DNA of 42,500 nucleotides from Lentisphaeraceae bacterium (GCA_004555175.1 SFJE01000017.1:1-42500), one strand, 5' to 3'; numbered from the stretch's first letter, positions 1 to 7,206 are shown. Translations and numbers: made by a program. Notes: generated by a model from the letters alone, not told the origin.

Positions 1-6
1 GGGAGG

Positions 7-45
7 TAAGGGGACGAACTCCGTTCTTCCCCTTATACCCTTTTT
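7..45 (+). terminator. Rho-independent terminator of a gene left of the window
   Basis: An 8-bp stem (7-14 with 28-35), one mismatch (C15/T27), a further 4 bp (16-19 with 23-26) and a 3-base loop form a strong hairpin. It is followed shortly by TTTTT at 41-45. It reads best as the end of a plus-strand transcript entering from the left. Confidence 0.7.
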
Positions 46-111
46 CCACACGAATTGCACGGTGGTAAAAAGTTTCGGGTTGATTATACAACTCGCGGGC
101 AGAAATTCGCC

Positions 112-140
112 TTGCATATCAGACCAAAAACTGATATACT
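112..140 (+). promoter_or_regulatory. Sigma-70 promoter with palindrome in the spacer
   Basis: TTGCAT (112-117) and TATACT (135-140) are separated by 17 bp, a near-consensus sigma-70 promoter. The perfect 7-bp inverted repeat ATATCAG (116-122) / CTGATAT (131-137) lies across the spacer and overlaps both hexamers, where a repressor would block RNA polymerase. Transcription should start near 147 and run into the small gene at 236. The repressor role is inference. Confidence 0.65.
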
Positions 141-160
141 CTATGGTGTTGTGTGATGTT

Positions 161-212
161 ACCGCCATCTCTATGCGTAACGCACGTGTTGCGCTGGAAA
201 TTGGCTGGCGGT
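161..212 (+). promoter_or_regulatory. Possible structured leader RNA of the small gene
   Basis: Between the predicted transcript start (about 147) and the ribosome binding site (222-228) a perfect 7-bp helix (161-167 with 206-212) encloses a second hairpin (175-181 with 188-194, one G-U pair). A nested fold this close to the SD could affect translation. No known riboswitch class is recognised. Confidence 0.35.
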
Positions 213-235
213 TCCATCAAGAAAGGAGACCTATT

Positions 236-439
236 ATGTTCTGCGTTGCCCATGGTAATCGGATTGAGTTTTATGATAATGATCGTAATTGCCTCGGCGC
301 TATTGACCTTTATGGTTCTGATGTAATCAGTGTTTATGTTAATGAGTCTGGAGTCGGTTCTGCGCTTTGTGAAGATGGCACCGCCTATCAGATCTCTATT
401 GACGAACATGGTTCCACAAGTTATGCCCAAATCTACTAA
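236..439 (+). CDS. Small hypothetical protein (67 aa)
   Basis: The ATG at 236 follows AAAGGAG (222-228) at ideal spacing. The same frame is open further upstream to 62, but an upstream start would precede the predicted transcript start near 147, so 236 is preferred. The 67-residue product has no signal peptide or membrane segment, is acidic, and looks rich in beta strand (alternating I/V/Y with D/E/N/G turns). It has two cysteines near the N-terminal end and one in the middle. I do not recognise the family. Its base composition is much more AT-rich than the ribosomal genes that follow, which suggests recent acquisition. It has its own promoter. Confidence 0.6.
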   Translation: MFCVAHGNRIEFYDNDRNCLGAIDLYGSDVISVYVNESGVGSALCEDGTAYQISIDEHGSTSYAQIY

Positions 440-468
440 GGAAAGAAGCGGACGCTAAGGCACCCCTT

Positions 469-489
469 CGCGCGTTCGCGCCATTTTTT
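469..489 (+). terminator. Weak candidate terminator of the small gene
   Basis: A short CGCG/CGCG stem (469-472 with 477-480) with loop CGTT is followed by a T run at 484-489. The stem is short, so this is only a possibility. The T run also sits just upstream of the rplM -35 box, where it could act as an upstream element. Confidence 0.3.
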
Positions 490-491
490 GC

Positions 492-520
492 TTGCGTTGA
501 GGGGCTTTGTTTGGTATTTT
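492..520 (+). promoter_or_regulatory. rplM-rpsI promoter
   Basis: TTGCGT (492-497), a 17-bp spacer, TGG (512-514) and TATTTT (515-520) form an extended -10 promoter. The whole block resembles those before tRNA-Gln (5365-5393) and rpsP (23095-23123): the same GCTTGC start, a GGGGC in the spacer and TTTGG before the -10. A T run lies just upstream (484-489). Confidence 0.65.
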
Positions 521-526
521 ACCCGA

Positions 527-628
527 CCAAATGCGCTGGATTGGCGGGACACGCCCTGACTCCCTGTTGTTCCGCCCCGGCAGAACCGGCGCATTGGAGG
601 CCACGAACGCCGGACCGTTGAAGGCGTT
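527..628 (+). promoter_or_regulatory. Structured 5' leader of rplM
   Basis: The predicted transcript starts near 527 and has about 140 untranslated bases. An outer helix (527-539 with 586-597; one bulge, one G-U) encloses an inner 8-bp helix (543-550 with 569-576; one G-U) with an 18-base apical loop. A third hairpin follows (606-611 with 623-628). Ribosomal-protein leaders commonly carry folded elements bound by an encoded protein. Binding by L13 (or S9) is inference. Confidence 0.5.
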
Positions 629-666
629 GGAGTGGGTTCCAGACAACTGAAAGACAGGGTAAAACT

Positions 667-1101
667 ATGACTAAGACGACTCTCCCCGAGTTGCCCAATA
701 ACGAAAGCCGCAAGTGGTACATCATTGACGCGGCCAACAAGCCCCTCGGCCGCTTGGCCGTCAAGGTGGCGAATGTGCTTCGCGGTAAGGACCGCCCCGA
801 CTTCGCGCCGTCGGTTGATACCGGCGCCTTTGTGATCGTGATCAACGCTCAGCAGGTTGCGCTCACCGGTAAGAAGGAAGAGCAGAAGCAGTATGTGGAC
901 TTCACCGGCTGGCGTGGCGGCCTCTCCAAGACCCCCGCTTCGGTCATCCGCGAGAAGAACCCCACCCGCCTCATCACCGATGCCGTTTGGGGGATGCTCC
1001 CGAAGAACAACACCGCGACCGTCCGCATGACCCGCTTGAAAGTCTTCGCCGGCGCCGAGCACCCGCATGCCGCTCAGAAGCCTGAGCCGCTGAGCCTCTA
1101 A
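667..1101 (+). CDS. rplM: 50S ribosomal protein L13
   Basis: The product is a 144-residue L13, an early-assembling protein of the large ribosomal subunit that binds 23S rRNA. Recognisable parts are the N-terminal WYIIDAANKPLGRLA block, the GKDRPDFAP stretch, the VIVINAQQVALTGKK segment and the C-terminal MLPKNN...RLKVFAGAEHPHAAQKPE block. Length is usual for bacterial L13. The start at 667 is the first ATG before the conserved region; the SD is weak (GACAGGG, about 10 bases upstream), which fits translation governed by the folded leader. rpsI follows after 23 bases, the standard L13-S9 operon. Confidence 0.97.
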   Translation: MTKTTLPELPNNESRKWYIIDAANKPLGRLAVKVANVLRGKDRPDFAPSVDTGAFVIVINAQQVALTGKKEEQKQYVDFTGWRGGLSKTPASVIREKNPTRLITDAVWGMLPKNNTATVRMTRLKVFAGAEHPHAAQKPEPLSL

Positions 1102-1124
1102 CCCGAAGCGAAAGGATCTTCCAA

Positions 1125-1517
1125 ATGGCTACTGATTTGACCAAGGCTACCGGCCGCCGCAAAACCGCGGTCGCTCATGTTCGCCTGATCGAAGGCACCG
1201 GCAAGTGGACTGTTAACGGCGTTGAGATTGAGCGCTACATTCCCAGCGAGTCGCTGCGCGCCTACATCAACCAGCCCTTCGCGATGACCGAGCTCACCGG
1301 CAAGTACGATGTGCTCGTCTCGGCCAAGGGTGGCGGCATTGCCGGCCAGGCTGGCGCGATGCGCCACGCGCTCTCCCGCGCCCTCTGCGCGATGGACGAG
1401 AATCTCCGCGCCGTCCTCAAGAAGGCTGGCTGCCTCACCCGCGATTCGCGCATGAAGGAGCGCAAGAAACCCGGTCAGCGTGGCGCCCGTGCCCGCTTCC
1501 AGTTCTCCAAGCGCTAA
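1125..1517 (+). CDS. rpsI: 30S ribosomal protein S9
   Basis: The product is a 130-residue S9, a small-subunit protein whose C-terminal tail reaches the ribosomal P site. The sequence shows ATGRRKTAVAHVRL near the start, the GGGIAGQAGAMRHALSRAL core, and the conserved terminus DSRMKERKKPGQRGARARFQFSKR with the final KR expected for tRNA contact. It is co-transcribed with rplM, has AAAGGA upstream, and is followed by a strong hairpin at 1549-1590. Confidence 0.97.
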   Translation: MATDLTKATGRRKTAVAHVRLIEGTGKWTVNGVEIERYIPSESLRAYINQPFAMTELTGKYDVLVSAKGGGIAGQAGAMRHALSRALCAMDENLRAVLKKAGCLTRDSRMKERKKPGQRGARARFQFSKR

Positions 1518-1548
1518 TGCTCCGGCGGGCTTTGCCCGTACGGTTTCC

Positions 1549-1590
1549 GAAGGGGGCGGACGTCTTCGCGCGAAGACGTCGCCCTTCTTT
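1549..1590 (+). terminator. Terminator of rplM-rpsI
   Basis: A perfect 20-base palindrome (1560-1579) is extended by G-C pairs on either side with one bulge, giving a long stem ending in GCCC and followed by TTCTTT. A smaller CGGGC-TTT-GCCCG hairpin (1526-1538) precedes it just after the rpsI stop. Confidence 0.65.
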
Positions 1591-1671
1591 CGCTTTTCAT
1601 CTGGGAGTCTCGGGCGGCATGTGGCCGCCTAAGCCTGGTGTTAGCTTTTTATTATAGGAGGACTCCAACGT

Positions 1672-3930
1672 ATGGGTCTCCTTTCCAAGATCAAGTCCGC
1701 GCTCGGGCTTGGACAACCCGCGAAGCCTTCCGGCGATGGCCGGGGGCAGTCGAAGCATTCGTCCGATCGCAATCGTAAGCCGCGCACTGGCGAGCAGGGT
1801 CAGCCGCCGCGTCGGTCGCGCTCGGCCCGCCCGGGCGAAGCGCCTGAAGGCACGGCCAAGGGGTCGGCCGAGCGGCGGGAGCGCAGTGAGCGTCAGCGCC
1901 GCGAGCGCCCTGAACGCGAGGGGAAGCCGCGCCGGGATCGGCGTGAGCGCGGGGATCATCCCCGCCGCGAGCGTGGGGAGCGGCCGCGCGGTGAACGCGA
2001 TGTGCGCAACACGCCGGCAGGCAAGAGCCGCCCCGGGGGGGCCTTTACCGCCGAGCAGCGCGAAGCCTTTGCCCAGGCCCATGCCGCGTGGGATCCGGCG
2101 AGTTATCAGGTGGCCGAGGCGGAGGGCAAGAAGCGCTTTGTGGACTTTGGGCTGCCGAGCGAGATTTTGCACGCGGTGGCCGACTTGGGTTTTGAGTATT
2201 GCACGCCGATTCAGGCGCAGTCGCTCGAGTTCTCCCTGGCGGGGAAGAATGTGGCCGGGCGCGCCCAGACGGGTACCGGCAAGACGGCGGCCTTCTTGAT
2301 TGCCGTGCTCACGCGCTATCTGAACACCCCCGAGAAACGCAACCTGCAGCCTGGCACCCCGCGCGCCCTCATCTTGGCCCCGACGCGTGAGTTGGTCATC
2401 CAGATTTGCAAGGATGCCGAGGCGCTGGGTAAGTATTGCGGGAATGTGCGTTCCCTCGCGGTCTATGGCGGGATGGATTACGATCGCCAGCGGCGCGAGC
2501 TCGAGGAGGCCCCGGTGGATCTGTTGGTGGCCACGCCCGGGCGCTTGAAGGACTATATGCGCAGCCACATCGTGGACCTGCGTCAGGTGGATACGCTGGT
2601 GATCGACGAGGCCGACCGGATGCTCGATATGGGCTTCATCCCCGATGTCCGCGCCATCGTCAACCGCCTGCCCGACCGCGACCATCGCTGCACGATGCTC
2701 TATTCCGCCACGCTCAACGAGACGGTGATGAACCTTGCGGCCATGTGGATGCGCGACCCGGTGCGCGTGGAAATCGAGTCCGAAAGCCTCGCCACCGACA
2801 CCGTCAACCAGATCGTCTACATCGCCCGCAGCGAAGAGAAGTTCAAGCTCCTCTACAACCATCTAGCCCACAACCCCGACGCGCGGACCATCATCTTCTG
2901 CAATCGCAAGTTCTCCACCGAGCGTATTGCCGAGAACCTCCGCCGCCGCGGCATCCCCTGCGAGGTGCTCTCGGGCGATGTCAATCAGGTCAAGCGCCTC
3001 AAAATCCTCGAAGCCTTCCGCGCCGGCTCGATCCGCACCGTGGTGGCCACCGATGTTGCCGGGCGCGGGATCCACGTGGATGACATCGCCTTCGTTATTA
3101 ACTACGACTTCCCCTACGAGCCTGAGGACTACGTCCACCGCATTGGCCGCACCGGCCGCGCCGGCCACACCGGCACTGCCATCTCCTTTGCCGATGAGGA
3201 CGAGAGTTTCATCATCCCCGACATCGAGAAGTACATCAACGAGCCGCTCAAGTGCTCCATGCCCGAGGAGTGGATGTACGCCGAGCTCCCGCCGCCCGCC
3301 GCTCGTCAGCGCCGCGACCGCGCCGAGCGTAAGCCGCGCCCCGAAGCCGCTGCACCGGAAACCCCGGAAGCCGCTGCCCCGGAAGCCCCGGAAGTGCCGG
3401 CTCCGGTAGCCCCGGACTCTCCGGTAGCGCCGGTTTCCCCGGAAACTCCGGACACCCCGGATATTCCGGAAACTCCGGATATTCCGGATACCCCGGAAGC
3501 GCCTGCGCCGGAAGCTTCGGCGGTGCCGGCGGCCCAGCCCTCGGCTGCCGAGACACCGGCCGAGGGCGAGAGCGCCAAGGCCGAGACCGAGTTGCGCCCC
3601 GAGCGCGAGCCGCGTTTCAAGCCGCGCTCCCGCCACGACCGTGAACGCCGCAAGCGCCAGCGCGACCGCGAGGCCGCCGCCAAGCGCGCCGCCGGTATCA
3701 TCGAGGAGAAGCCCGCCGCGCGCCCCGAGCGTAAGCCGCGCCCCGCACAGCCGCGTAACGACCGCCCCCCGCGCCGCCCCAAACCCGTGGCGCAACACTG
3801 GGCCCGCACTCAGGCGGACGGTCCGCGCGATGGCTCCGAGAGCCACCACGCTGCGCCCACAATTGCCCGGCCGATTTACGCCCCCGGCAAGCGAGGCCCG
3901 GTGACCGCCGAGTGGACCCCCGGCCAATAG
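1672..3930 (+). CDS. DEAD-box ATP-dependent RNA helicase with long charged tails
   Basis: The 752-residue protein unwinds RNA duplexes using ATP; relatives act in ribosome assembly, mRNA decay or cold adaptation. Residues about 20-120 are an Arg/Glu-rich disordered tail. The helicase core follows: Q motif (FG...PIQAQSL, about 159-184), Walker A AQTGTGKT (199-205), PTREL (237-241), DEAD (312-315), SAT (about 345-347) and HRIGRTGRAG in domain 2. From about 545 the C-terminus is low complexity: imperfect P-E/P-D-T-P repeats, then a basic Arg/Lys region. Both tails make it much longer than a minimal DEAD protein (about 400 residues). SD AGGAGGA (1656-1662) supports the start. Single gene, ended by a strong terminator. 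It is RhlE/DeaD-like; which subgroup cannot be settled by eye. Confidence 0.93.
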   Translation: MGLLSKIKSALGLGQPAKPSGDGRGQSKHSSDRNRKPRTGEQGQPPRRSRSARPGEAPEGTAKGSAERRERSERQRRERPEREGKPRRDRRERGDHPRRERGERPRGERDVRNTPAGKSRPGGAFTAEQREAFAQAHAAWDPASYQVAEAEGKKRFVDFGLPSEILHAVADLGFEYCTPIQAQSLEFSLAGKNVAGRAQTGTGKTAAFLIAVLTRYLNTPEKRNLQPGTPRALILAPTRELVIQICKDAEALGKYCGNVRSLAVYGGMDYDRQRRELEEAPVDLLVATPGRLKDYMRSHIVDLRQVDTLVIDEADRMLDMGFIPDVRAIVNRLPDRDHRCTMLYSATLNETVMNLAAMWMRDPVRVEIESESLATDTVNQIVYIARSEEKFKLLYNHLAHNPDARTIIFCNRKFSTERIAENLRRRGIPCEVLSGDVNQVKRLKILEAFRAGSIRTVVATDVAGRGIHVDDIAFVINYDFPYEPEDYVHRIGRTGRAGHTGTAISFADEDESFIIPDIEKYINEPLKCSMPEEWMYAELPPPAARQRRDRAERKPRPEAAAPETPEAAAPEAPEVPAPVAPDSPVAPVSPETPDTPDIPETPDIPDTPEAPAPEASAVPAAQPSAAETPAEGESAKAETELRPEREPRFKPRSRHDRERRKRQRDREAAAKRAAGIIEEKPAARPERKPRPAQPRNDRPPRRPKPVAQHWARTQADGPRDGSESHHAAPTIARPIYAPGKRGPVTAEWTPGQ
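3354..3523 (+). repeat. Imperfect 9-base coding repeats in helicase tail
   Basis: Many copies of CCGGA or CCGG(T/C) spaced mostly 9 or multiples of 3 bases apart encode alternating Pro with Glu/Asp/Val/Ala/Ser (for example PETPDTPDIPETPDIPDTP). The repetition is at both DNA and protein level, a pattern that readily changes length by slippage. Confidence 0.6.
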
Positions 3931-3950
3931 TCTGGCGCCTCTCGTTCAAA

Positions 3951-3987
3951 CAAAGCGCGGTCTCTTCAGAGGCCGCGCTTTGTTTTC
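3951..3987 (+). terminator. Terminator of the DEAD-box helicase gene
   Basis: CAAAGCGCGG (3951-3960) pairs perfectly with CCGCGCTTTG (3973-3982), and the interior CTCT/AGAG extends the stem. The hairpin is followed by TTTTCT. This is a textbook intrinsic terminator 20 bases after the helicase stop codon. Confidence 0.88.
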
Positions 3988-4005
3988 TCCTACTGCTTCG
4001 GGGGC

Positions 4006-4017
4006 TTGTGCTATACT
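4006..4017 (+). promoter_or_regulatory. Extended -10 promoter of the lipoprotein operon
   Basis: TTGTGC-TATACT (4006-4017) has a TGTG extension directly before the -10 hexamer and no good -35 box. The same string, TTGTGCTATACTG, recurs before the gene at 24791. Predicted start is near 4024, leaving a leader of about 55 bases. Confidence 0.55.
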
Positions 4018-4078
4018 GGAGACTAACTGGGCGCGTGTGCGCCGGCGTGAGAAGAGAAGAGAGCGTTAGGAGTTGATA

Positions 4079-4474
4079 ATGAAACAGTGGAAGGTTTTTG
4101 GGGTGGCACTATTAGGCGTGGTCTTGGCCTTTGCGAATGGGTGCATTTGGACGCGCGCGAAGGTGAATGACGCAGCAGTCTGCGAGCGCGCCAAGGCGAT
4201 TGTGCCGGGGAAGACGCGCGCGGAGCAGTTGCCGACGGTGTTGGGGGTGGTGCCGAGCGCGGTCATTCCACTGAAGGATGGGCGCCAGGTCTTGGTCTTT
4301 GCCTACGGCGATGCAAAAACCGAGGGCGTTTCGCTGATTGTGGTCACCTTCACGAAGACGAACTCGGCCTTCTCGGCGGTCTATGTGCTGGTCAACGCGC
4401 AGGGGGTGGTTGAGCGGGTGCAGACTGCGCCGCAGCAGGAGCTGGCTTGGGAAACCTGGCCCTTTGGGGCGTAA
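4079..4474 (+). CDS. Small lipoprotein, BamE/SmpA-like (1 of 3)
   Basis: The ATG at 4079 is preceded by AGGAG (4068-4072) at 6 bases; a TTG at 4073 is too close to be the start. The 131-residue product has a lipoprotein signal peptide: K2, K5, a hydrophobic run, then ANGC with the lipid-accepting Cys22. The mature part (VPGKTRAEQLPTVLG) resembles the helix-hairpin opening of BamE/SmpA-type outer-membrane lipoproteins, whose founding member helps insert beta-barrel proteins. The similarity is weak, so the role is open. First of three adjacent lipoprotein genes; ends 9 bases before the next. Confidence 0.7.
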   Translation: MKQWKVFGVALLGVVLAFANGCIWTRAKVNDAAVCERAKAIVPGKTRAEQLPTVLGVVPSAVIPLKDGRQVLVFAYGDAKTEGVSLIVVTFTKTNSAFSAVYVLVNAQGVVERVQTAPQQELAWETWPFGA

Positions 4475-4483
4475 GGAGGGGCG

Positions 4484-4927
4484 ATGATGGTTGCACAGAC
4501 CGCTTTGCCCGCACGGTGCCGGCTCCTGGCGCTGGGCTTGTTAGCCGCGTTAGTGGCCGGGTGCACCTGCTCGCGCGTGCGGATCAATGAGGGGATTGAA
4601 CAGCTCGACAGCGCGTGGATTATCCCGGGGCAGACGACCTTTGAGGAGGTCATCACGCGCCTGGGGTTGCCGCCGCCGGCGGGGAAAGTCGACGATGTGG
4701 CGCTCTACCTCTCCGATGACCTCCTCCATTGGGTTTCGACCGACACCTTTACCGCCAAGCTTGAACTCGGCTACATTCTCACCCCGCTCTTTGAGCGCTC
4801 GCGCACCGTGGTGGCGCACGACCTGATGATCTGCTTCGATGACCGCCGCGTGGTCTCGCGTCTCTCCCGCACCGCCCGCGTTGGGAGCACGGTCCACCTG
4901 CTGGAATACCGGGAGGCAACCCCATGA
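4484..4927 (+). CDS. Small lipoprotein, BamE/SmpA-like (2 of 3)
   Basis: SD AAGGAGG (4473-4479) lies ahead of two consecutive ATGs (4484 and 4487); the second has the better spacing. Counting from the first, the protein has 147 residues with a hydrophobic signal ending LVAGC and lipidated Cys27. The following IIPGQTTFEEVITRLGLPPP matches the pattern expected of the BamE/SmpA fold (short strand, two helices, LG-P turn). The SD overlaps the stop of the preceding gene, and its own stop overlaps the ATG of the next (ATGA), so the three are translated as a unit. Function not known. Confidence 0.7.
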   Translation: MMVAQTALPARCRLLALGLLAALVAGCTCSRVRINEGIEQLDSAWIIPGQTTFEEVITRLGLPPPAGKVDDVALYLSDDLLHWVSTDTFTAKLELGYILTPLFERSRTVVAHDLMICFDDRRVVSRLSRTARVGSTVHLLEYREATP

Positions 4928-5304
4928 TGCGGCGCTTCAGCCTCCTCCTCCTCCTCGGCGCGCTCGGCCTCTGCGGCTGCATCTCCCGGCGCTCGGGCTA
5001 CGCGGCGAGCACCGCGGACATTCGCCTAGGCATGACCTACCGCGAGATTATCGCGCAGCTCGGCAACCCCTCCTATGTCCGCCCCTTGCCCGAGGGTCAC
5101 GAAGCGCTCTGGGCCGGGATGGCCACCTCCGGCAGCGAGTTCTCCCTCAAATACTACGGCGCGCCGCTCCTCAAGCTCGGCCGCACCCGTAGCCAAGCAA
5201 TTGGCCGGCGCATGCGCTTTGACGCCGCCGGGCGCCTGATCGCCTCCACGCCCACCGGCACTGGCGAACCCGTCTGGGGCTGGCTCCCCTTCGGCAAGGA
5301 ATAA
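4924..5304 (+). CDS. Small lipoprotein, BamE/SmpA-like (3 of 3)
   Basis: The 126-residue product has an N-terminal MMRR, a Leu-rich hydrophobic core and the lipobox LCGC with lipidated Cys19. Residues after about 30 (DIRLGMTYREIIAQLGNP) are the clearest BamE/SmpA-like segment of the three genes: 'LGMTxxEVxxxLGxP' is the hallmark of that fold. The start overlaps the stop of the previous gene by 4 bases (ATGA), indicating coupling. The order and shared architecture suggest local duplication followed by strong divergence. Confidence 0.72.
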   Translation: MMRRFSLLLLLGALGLCGCISRRSGYAASTADIRLGMTYREIIAQLGNPSYVRPLPEGHEALWAGMATSGSEFSLKYYGAPLLKLGRTRSQAIGRRMRFDAAGRLIASTPTGTGEPVWGWLPFGKE

Positions 5305-5337
5305 CCCCCGCTGCCTGCTTCTGAGACTTGATGCCGG

Positions 5338-5360
5338 TTTTTTGCGGGGGCCGCAAAAAA
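5338..5360. repeat. Symmetrical T6-GCGG / CCGC-A6 hairpin at the tRNA promoter
   Basis: TTTTTTGCGG (5338-5347) and CCGCAAAAAA (5351-5360) are perfect inverted arms around GGG. On either strand the stem could act as part of a terminator, although no T run follows on the plus strand. The A6 run ends 4 bases before the -35 box of the tRNA-Gln promoter and may serve as an upstream promoter element. Confidence 0.5.
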
Positions 5361-5364
5361 GTGC

Positions 5365-5393
5365 TTGCATTGGTGGGGCGAGTTTGGCATAAT
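5365..5393 (+). promoter_or_regulatory. tRNA-Gln promoter
   Basis: TTGCAT (5365-5370), a 17-bp spacer and CATAAT (5388-5393) preceded by TGG. Bases after the -10 are GC-rich (ATGCCGCG), a discriminator type associated with stringent control of stable RNA genes. Nearly the same block precedes rpsP and rplM. Confidence 0.75.
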
Positions 5394-5413
5394 ATGCCGC
5401 GTTTTCCGTTCAT

Positions 5414-5487
5414 TGCCTCATGGTGTAACGGTAGCACAACTGACTCTGGATCAGTTTGTCAAGGTTCGAATCCTTGTGAGGCAACCA
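5414..5487 (+). tRNA. tRNA-Gln (anticodon CUG)
   Basis: The acceptor stem TGCCTCA/TGAGGCA (5414-5420 with 5477-5483), D loop with GTGTAACGGTAGCAC, anticodon stem ACTGA/TCAGT around loop CTCTGGA, and T arm AAGG-TTCGAAT-CCTT form a complete cloverleaf. The loop gives anticodon CUG, reading CAG. CCA is encoded (5485-5487). The weak U1-A72 pair is a known identity feature for glutaminyl-tRNA synthetase, whose gene is also in this window (40072-41793). Confidence 0.95.
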
Positions 5488-5494
5488 GTAGAGA

Positions 5495-5524
5495 GGCTGT
5501 GGGGTACGCTCCGCGGTCTTTTTT
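5495..5524 (+). terminator. tRNA-Gln terminator
   Basis: A 10-bp stem with G-U pairs (5495-5504 with 5509-5518) capped by the stable tetraloop UACG is followed by six T (5519-5524). It lies 8 bases after the tRNA. Confidence 0.7.
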
Positions 5525-5545
5525 GTTGTTAGAGGAGGCCGAGCG

Positions 5546-6028
5546 ATGGTCGAGGACCTGTTGGAGATTTTGCGTACGAACGCGAAGGAGTCGCCAGAGA
5601 CGATGGCGAAGATGTTGGGGGTGGAGCTCAATGAGGTGGAGCGCGCAATTTCCAAGCTTGAATCGCGGGGGATTATTCGCGGCTGGCAAGCGATTATCAA
5701 CGAGGATTTGGTGCCGCAGGAGCATGTGACGGCCGTTATCGAGGTGCGCGTGACGCCCGAGCGCGAGGGTGGCTTCAATCGGGTGGCCGAGCGGGTGGCG
5801 AAGTTTGACGAGGTGGAGGCGGCCTATCTGATGAGTGGCGGCTACGATTTGTTGCTCTTTGTGAGCGGGAAGAATCTGCTGGAGGTGGCGCGCTTTGTGA
5901 GCGAGAAACTCTCGACCATTCACGGCGTGCTCTCCACCGCCACCCACTTCCGCCTAAAGACCTACAAGCAGAGCGGCGTGCTGATGGCCAAGCCGAGCGA
6001 CGAAGAGCGTCTGGTGGTGAGCCCATGA
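5546..6028 (+). CDS. Lrp/AsnC-family transcriptional regulator
   Basis: The 160-residue protein has an N-terminal helix-turn-helix (about 1-50, including KMLGVELNEVERAISKLESRGIIRGW, the recognition-helix pattern of Lrp/AsnC) and a C-terminal RAM ligand-binding domain (about 62-140, with VTAVIEVRV and YLMSGGYDLLLFV). Such proteins sense amino acids as octamers or dimers and control amino-acid genes. SD AGAGGAGG (5531-5538) supports the start. The stop overlaps the aminotransferase ATG by 4 bases, so the partner gene is very likely its functional associate. No operator was identified. Confidence 0.9.
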   Translation: MVEDLLEILRTNAKESPETMAKMLGVELNEVERAISKLESRGIIRGWQAIINEDLVPQEHVTAVIEVRVTPEREGGFNRVAERVAKFDEVEAAYLMSGGYDLLLFVSGKNLLEVARFVSEKLSTIHGVLSTATHFRLKTYKQSGVLMAKPSDEERLVVSP

Positions 6029-7197
6029 GCGACCCGCGCCACCACTATCTGGCCCGGCATATTGTCGACCTGCCCAAGAGCGGCATCCGGGAATTCTTCG
6101 ACATTGTGAGCACGCGGCAGGGGGTCATCTCCCTGGCAATCGGCGAGCCGGACTTCGATACGCCTTGGCACATTCGCGAGGCGGCGATGTTCTCGCTCGA
6201 GCGCGGGGCCACGCACTACACGGGCAATGCCGGCTTGATGAGTCTGCGCGAGGCAATTGCCGCCTACGTCAGGCGCCGCTTTGGGGGGAACTACAACCCG
6301 GCGCGGGAGGTGTTGGTGACGGTGGGCGCCTCGGAGGGGCTGGATGTGGCGTTGCGCGCGATCCTGAACCCGGGCGATGAGGTGCTCTATCACGAGCCGT
6401 GCTTCGTCAGCTACGGGCCGGAGATTGCGATGGCCCACGGGGTGCCGGTGCCGGTGGAGACGCATGTGGAGGATAACTTCCGCCTCTCGGTGGCGGCGTT
6501 GGAGGCGAAGGTGACGCCGCGCACGAAGGCGCTGATCGTCAACTTCCCGAATAACCCGACCGGTGCGGTGCTCGAGCGCGAGGATGTCGAGGCCATCGCC
6601 CAGTTCGCGTTGAAGCACGACCTCTTCCTGATTTCCGATGAAATCTACGCCGAACTCACCTGGGGCGGCAAGAAGCACGTCTCCTTCGCCTCCGTGCCCG
6701 AGCTGCGCGATCGGCTGATTTTGCACCACGGCTACTCCAAGGCTTGGGCGATGACGGGCTTTCGCATGGCCTACGTCTGCGCGCCGGACTGGGTGATGGA
6801 GACCATCCTCAAGATCCACCAGTACCAGATTATGTGCGCTTCCACCGCCTCGCAGTATGCCGCGTTGGAGGCGATGCGCCAGCCCGAGGAGGATATGGCC
6901 CCGATGCTGCGCGCCTACGAGCAGCGACGCAACTACCTGCGCGCGGCCTTTGCCGAGGCGGGCATCCCGATGCATAACCCCGCCGGCGCCTTCTACGCCT
7001 TCCCGCAGATTGCCAAGTTTGGGCTCTCCTCGCGCGAGTTCGCAGTTCGCTTGCTCGATGCCGAGAATGTGGCCGTGGTGCCGGGCACCGCTTTCGGTGC
7101 GTGCGGCGAGGGCTTTGTGCGTTGCTCCTACGCCACGGGCATGGAACAACTCAAGGAGGCGGCCTTGCGTATCGGCCGCTTTGTCAAGACGCTGTAA
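6025..7197 (+). CDS. PLP-dependent class I/II aminotransferase
   Basis: The 390-residue fold-type I aminotransferase moves an amino group between an amino acid and a 2-oxo acid. Visible are the N-terminal ISLAIGEPDF segment, NNPTG (176-180), SDEIY (204-208) and the PLP-binding Lys239 in HGYSKAWAMTGFRMAY; the phosphate-contacting Arg is in the same motif. The subgroup resembles PatA/aspartate-type enzymes (aspartate, aromatic or N-acetyl-LL-diaminopimelate aminotransferases); the substrate cannot be fixed by eye. Coupling to an Lrp-type regulator by a 4-base overlap suggests amino-acid-responsive expression. Confidence 0.92.
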   Translation: MSDPRHHYLARHIVDLPKSGIREFFDIVSTRQGVISLAIGEPDFDTPWHIREAAMFSLERGATHYTGNAGLMSLREAIAAYVRRRFGGNYNPAREVLVTVGASEGLDVALRAILNPGDEVLYHEPCFVSYGPEIAMAHGVPVPVETHVEDNFRLSVAALEAKVTPRTKALIVNFPNNPTGAVLEREDVEAIAQFALKHDLFLISDEIYAELTWGGKKHVSFASVPELRDRLILHHGYSKAWAMTGFRMAYVCAPDWVMETILKIHQYQIMCASTASQYAALEAMRQPEEDMAPMLRAYEQRRNYLRAAFAEAGIPMHNPAGAFYAFPQIAKFGLSSREFAVRLLDAENVAVVPGTAFGACGEGFVRCSYATGMEQLKEAALRIGRFVKTL

Positions 7198-7206
7198 GGA
7201 GTGAGT

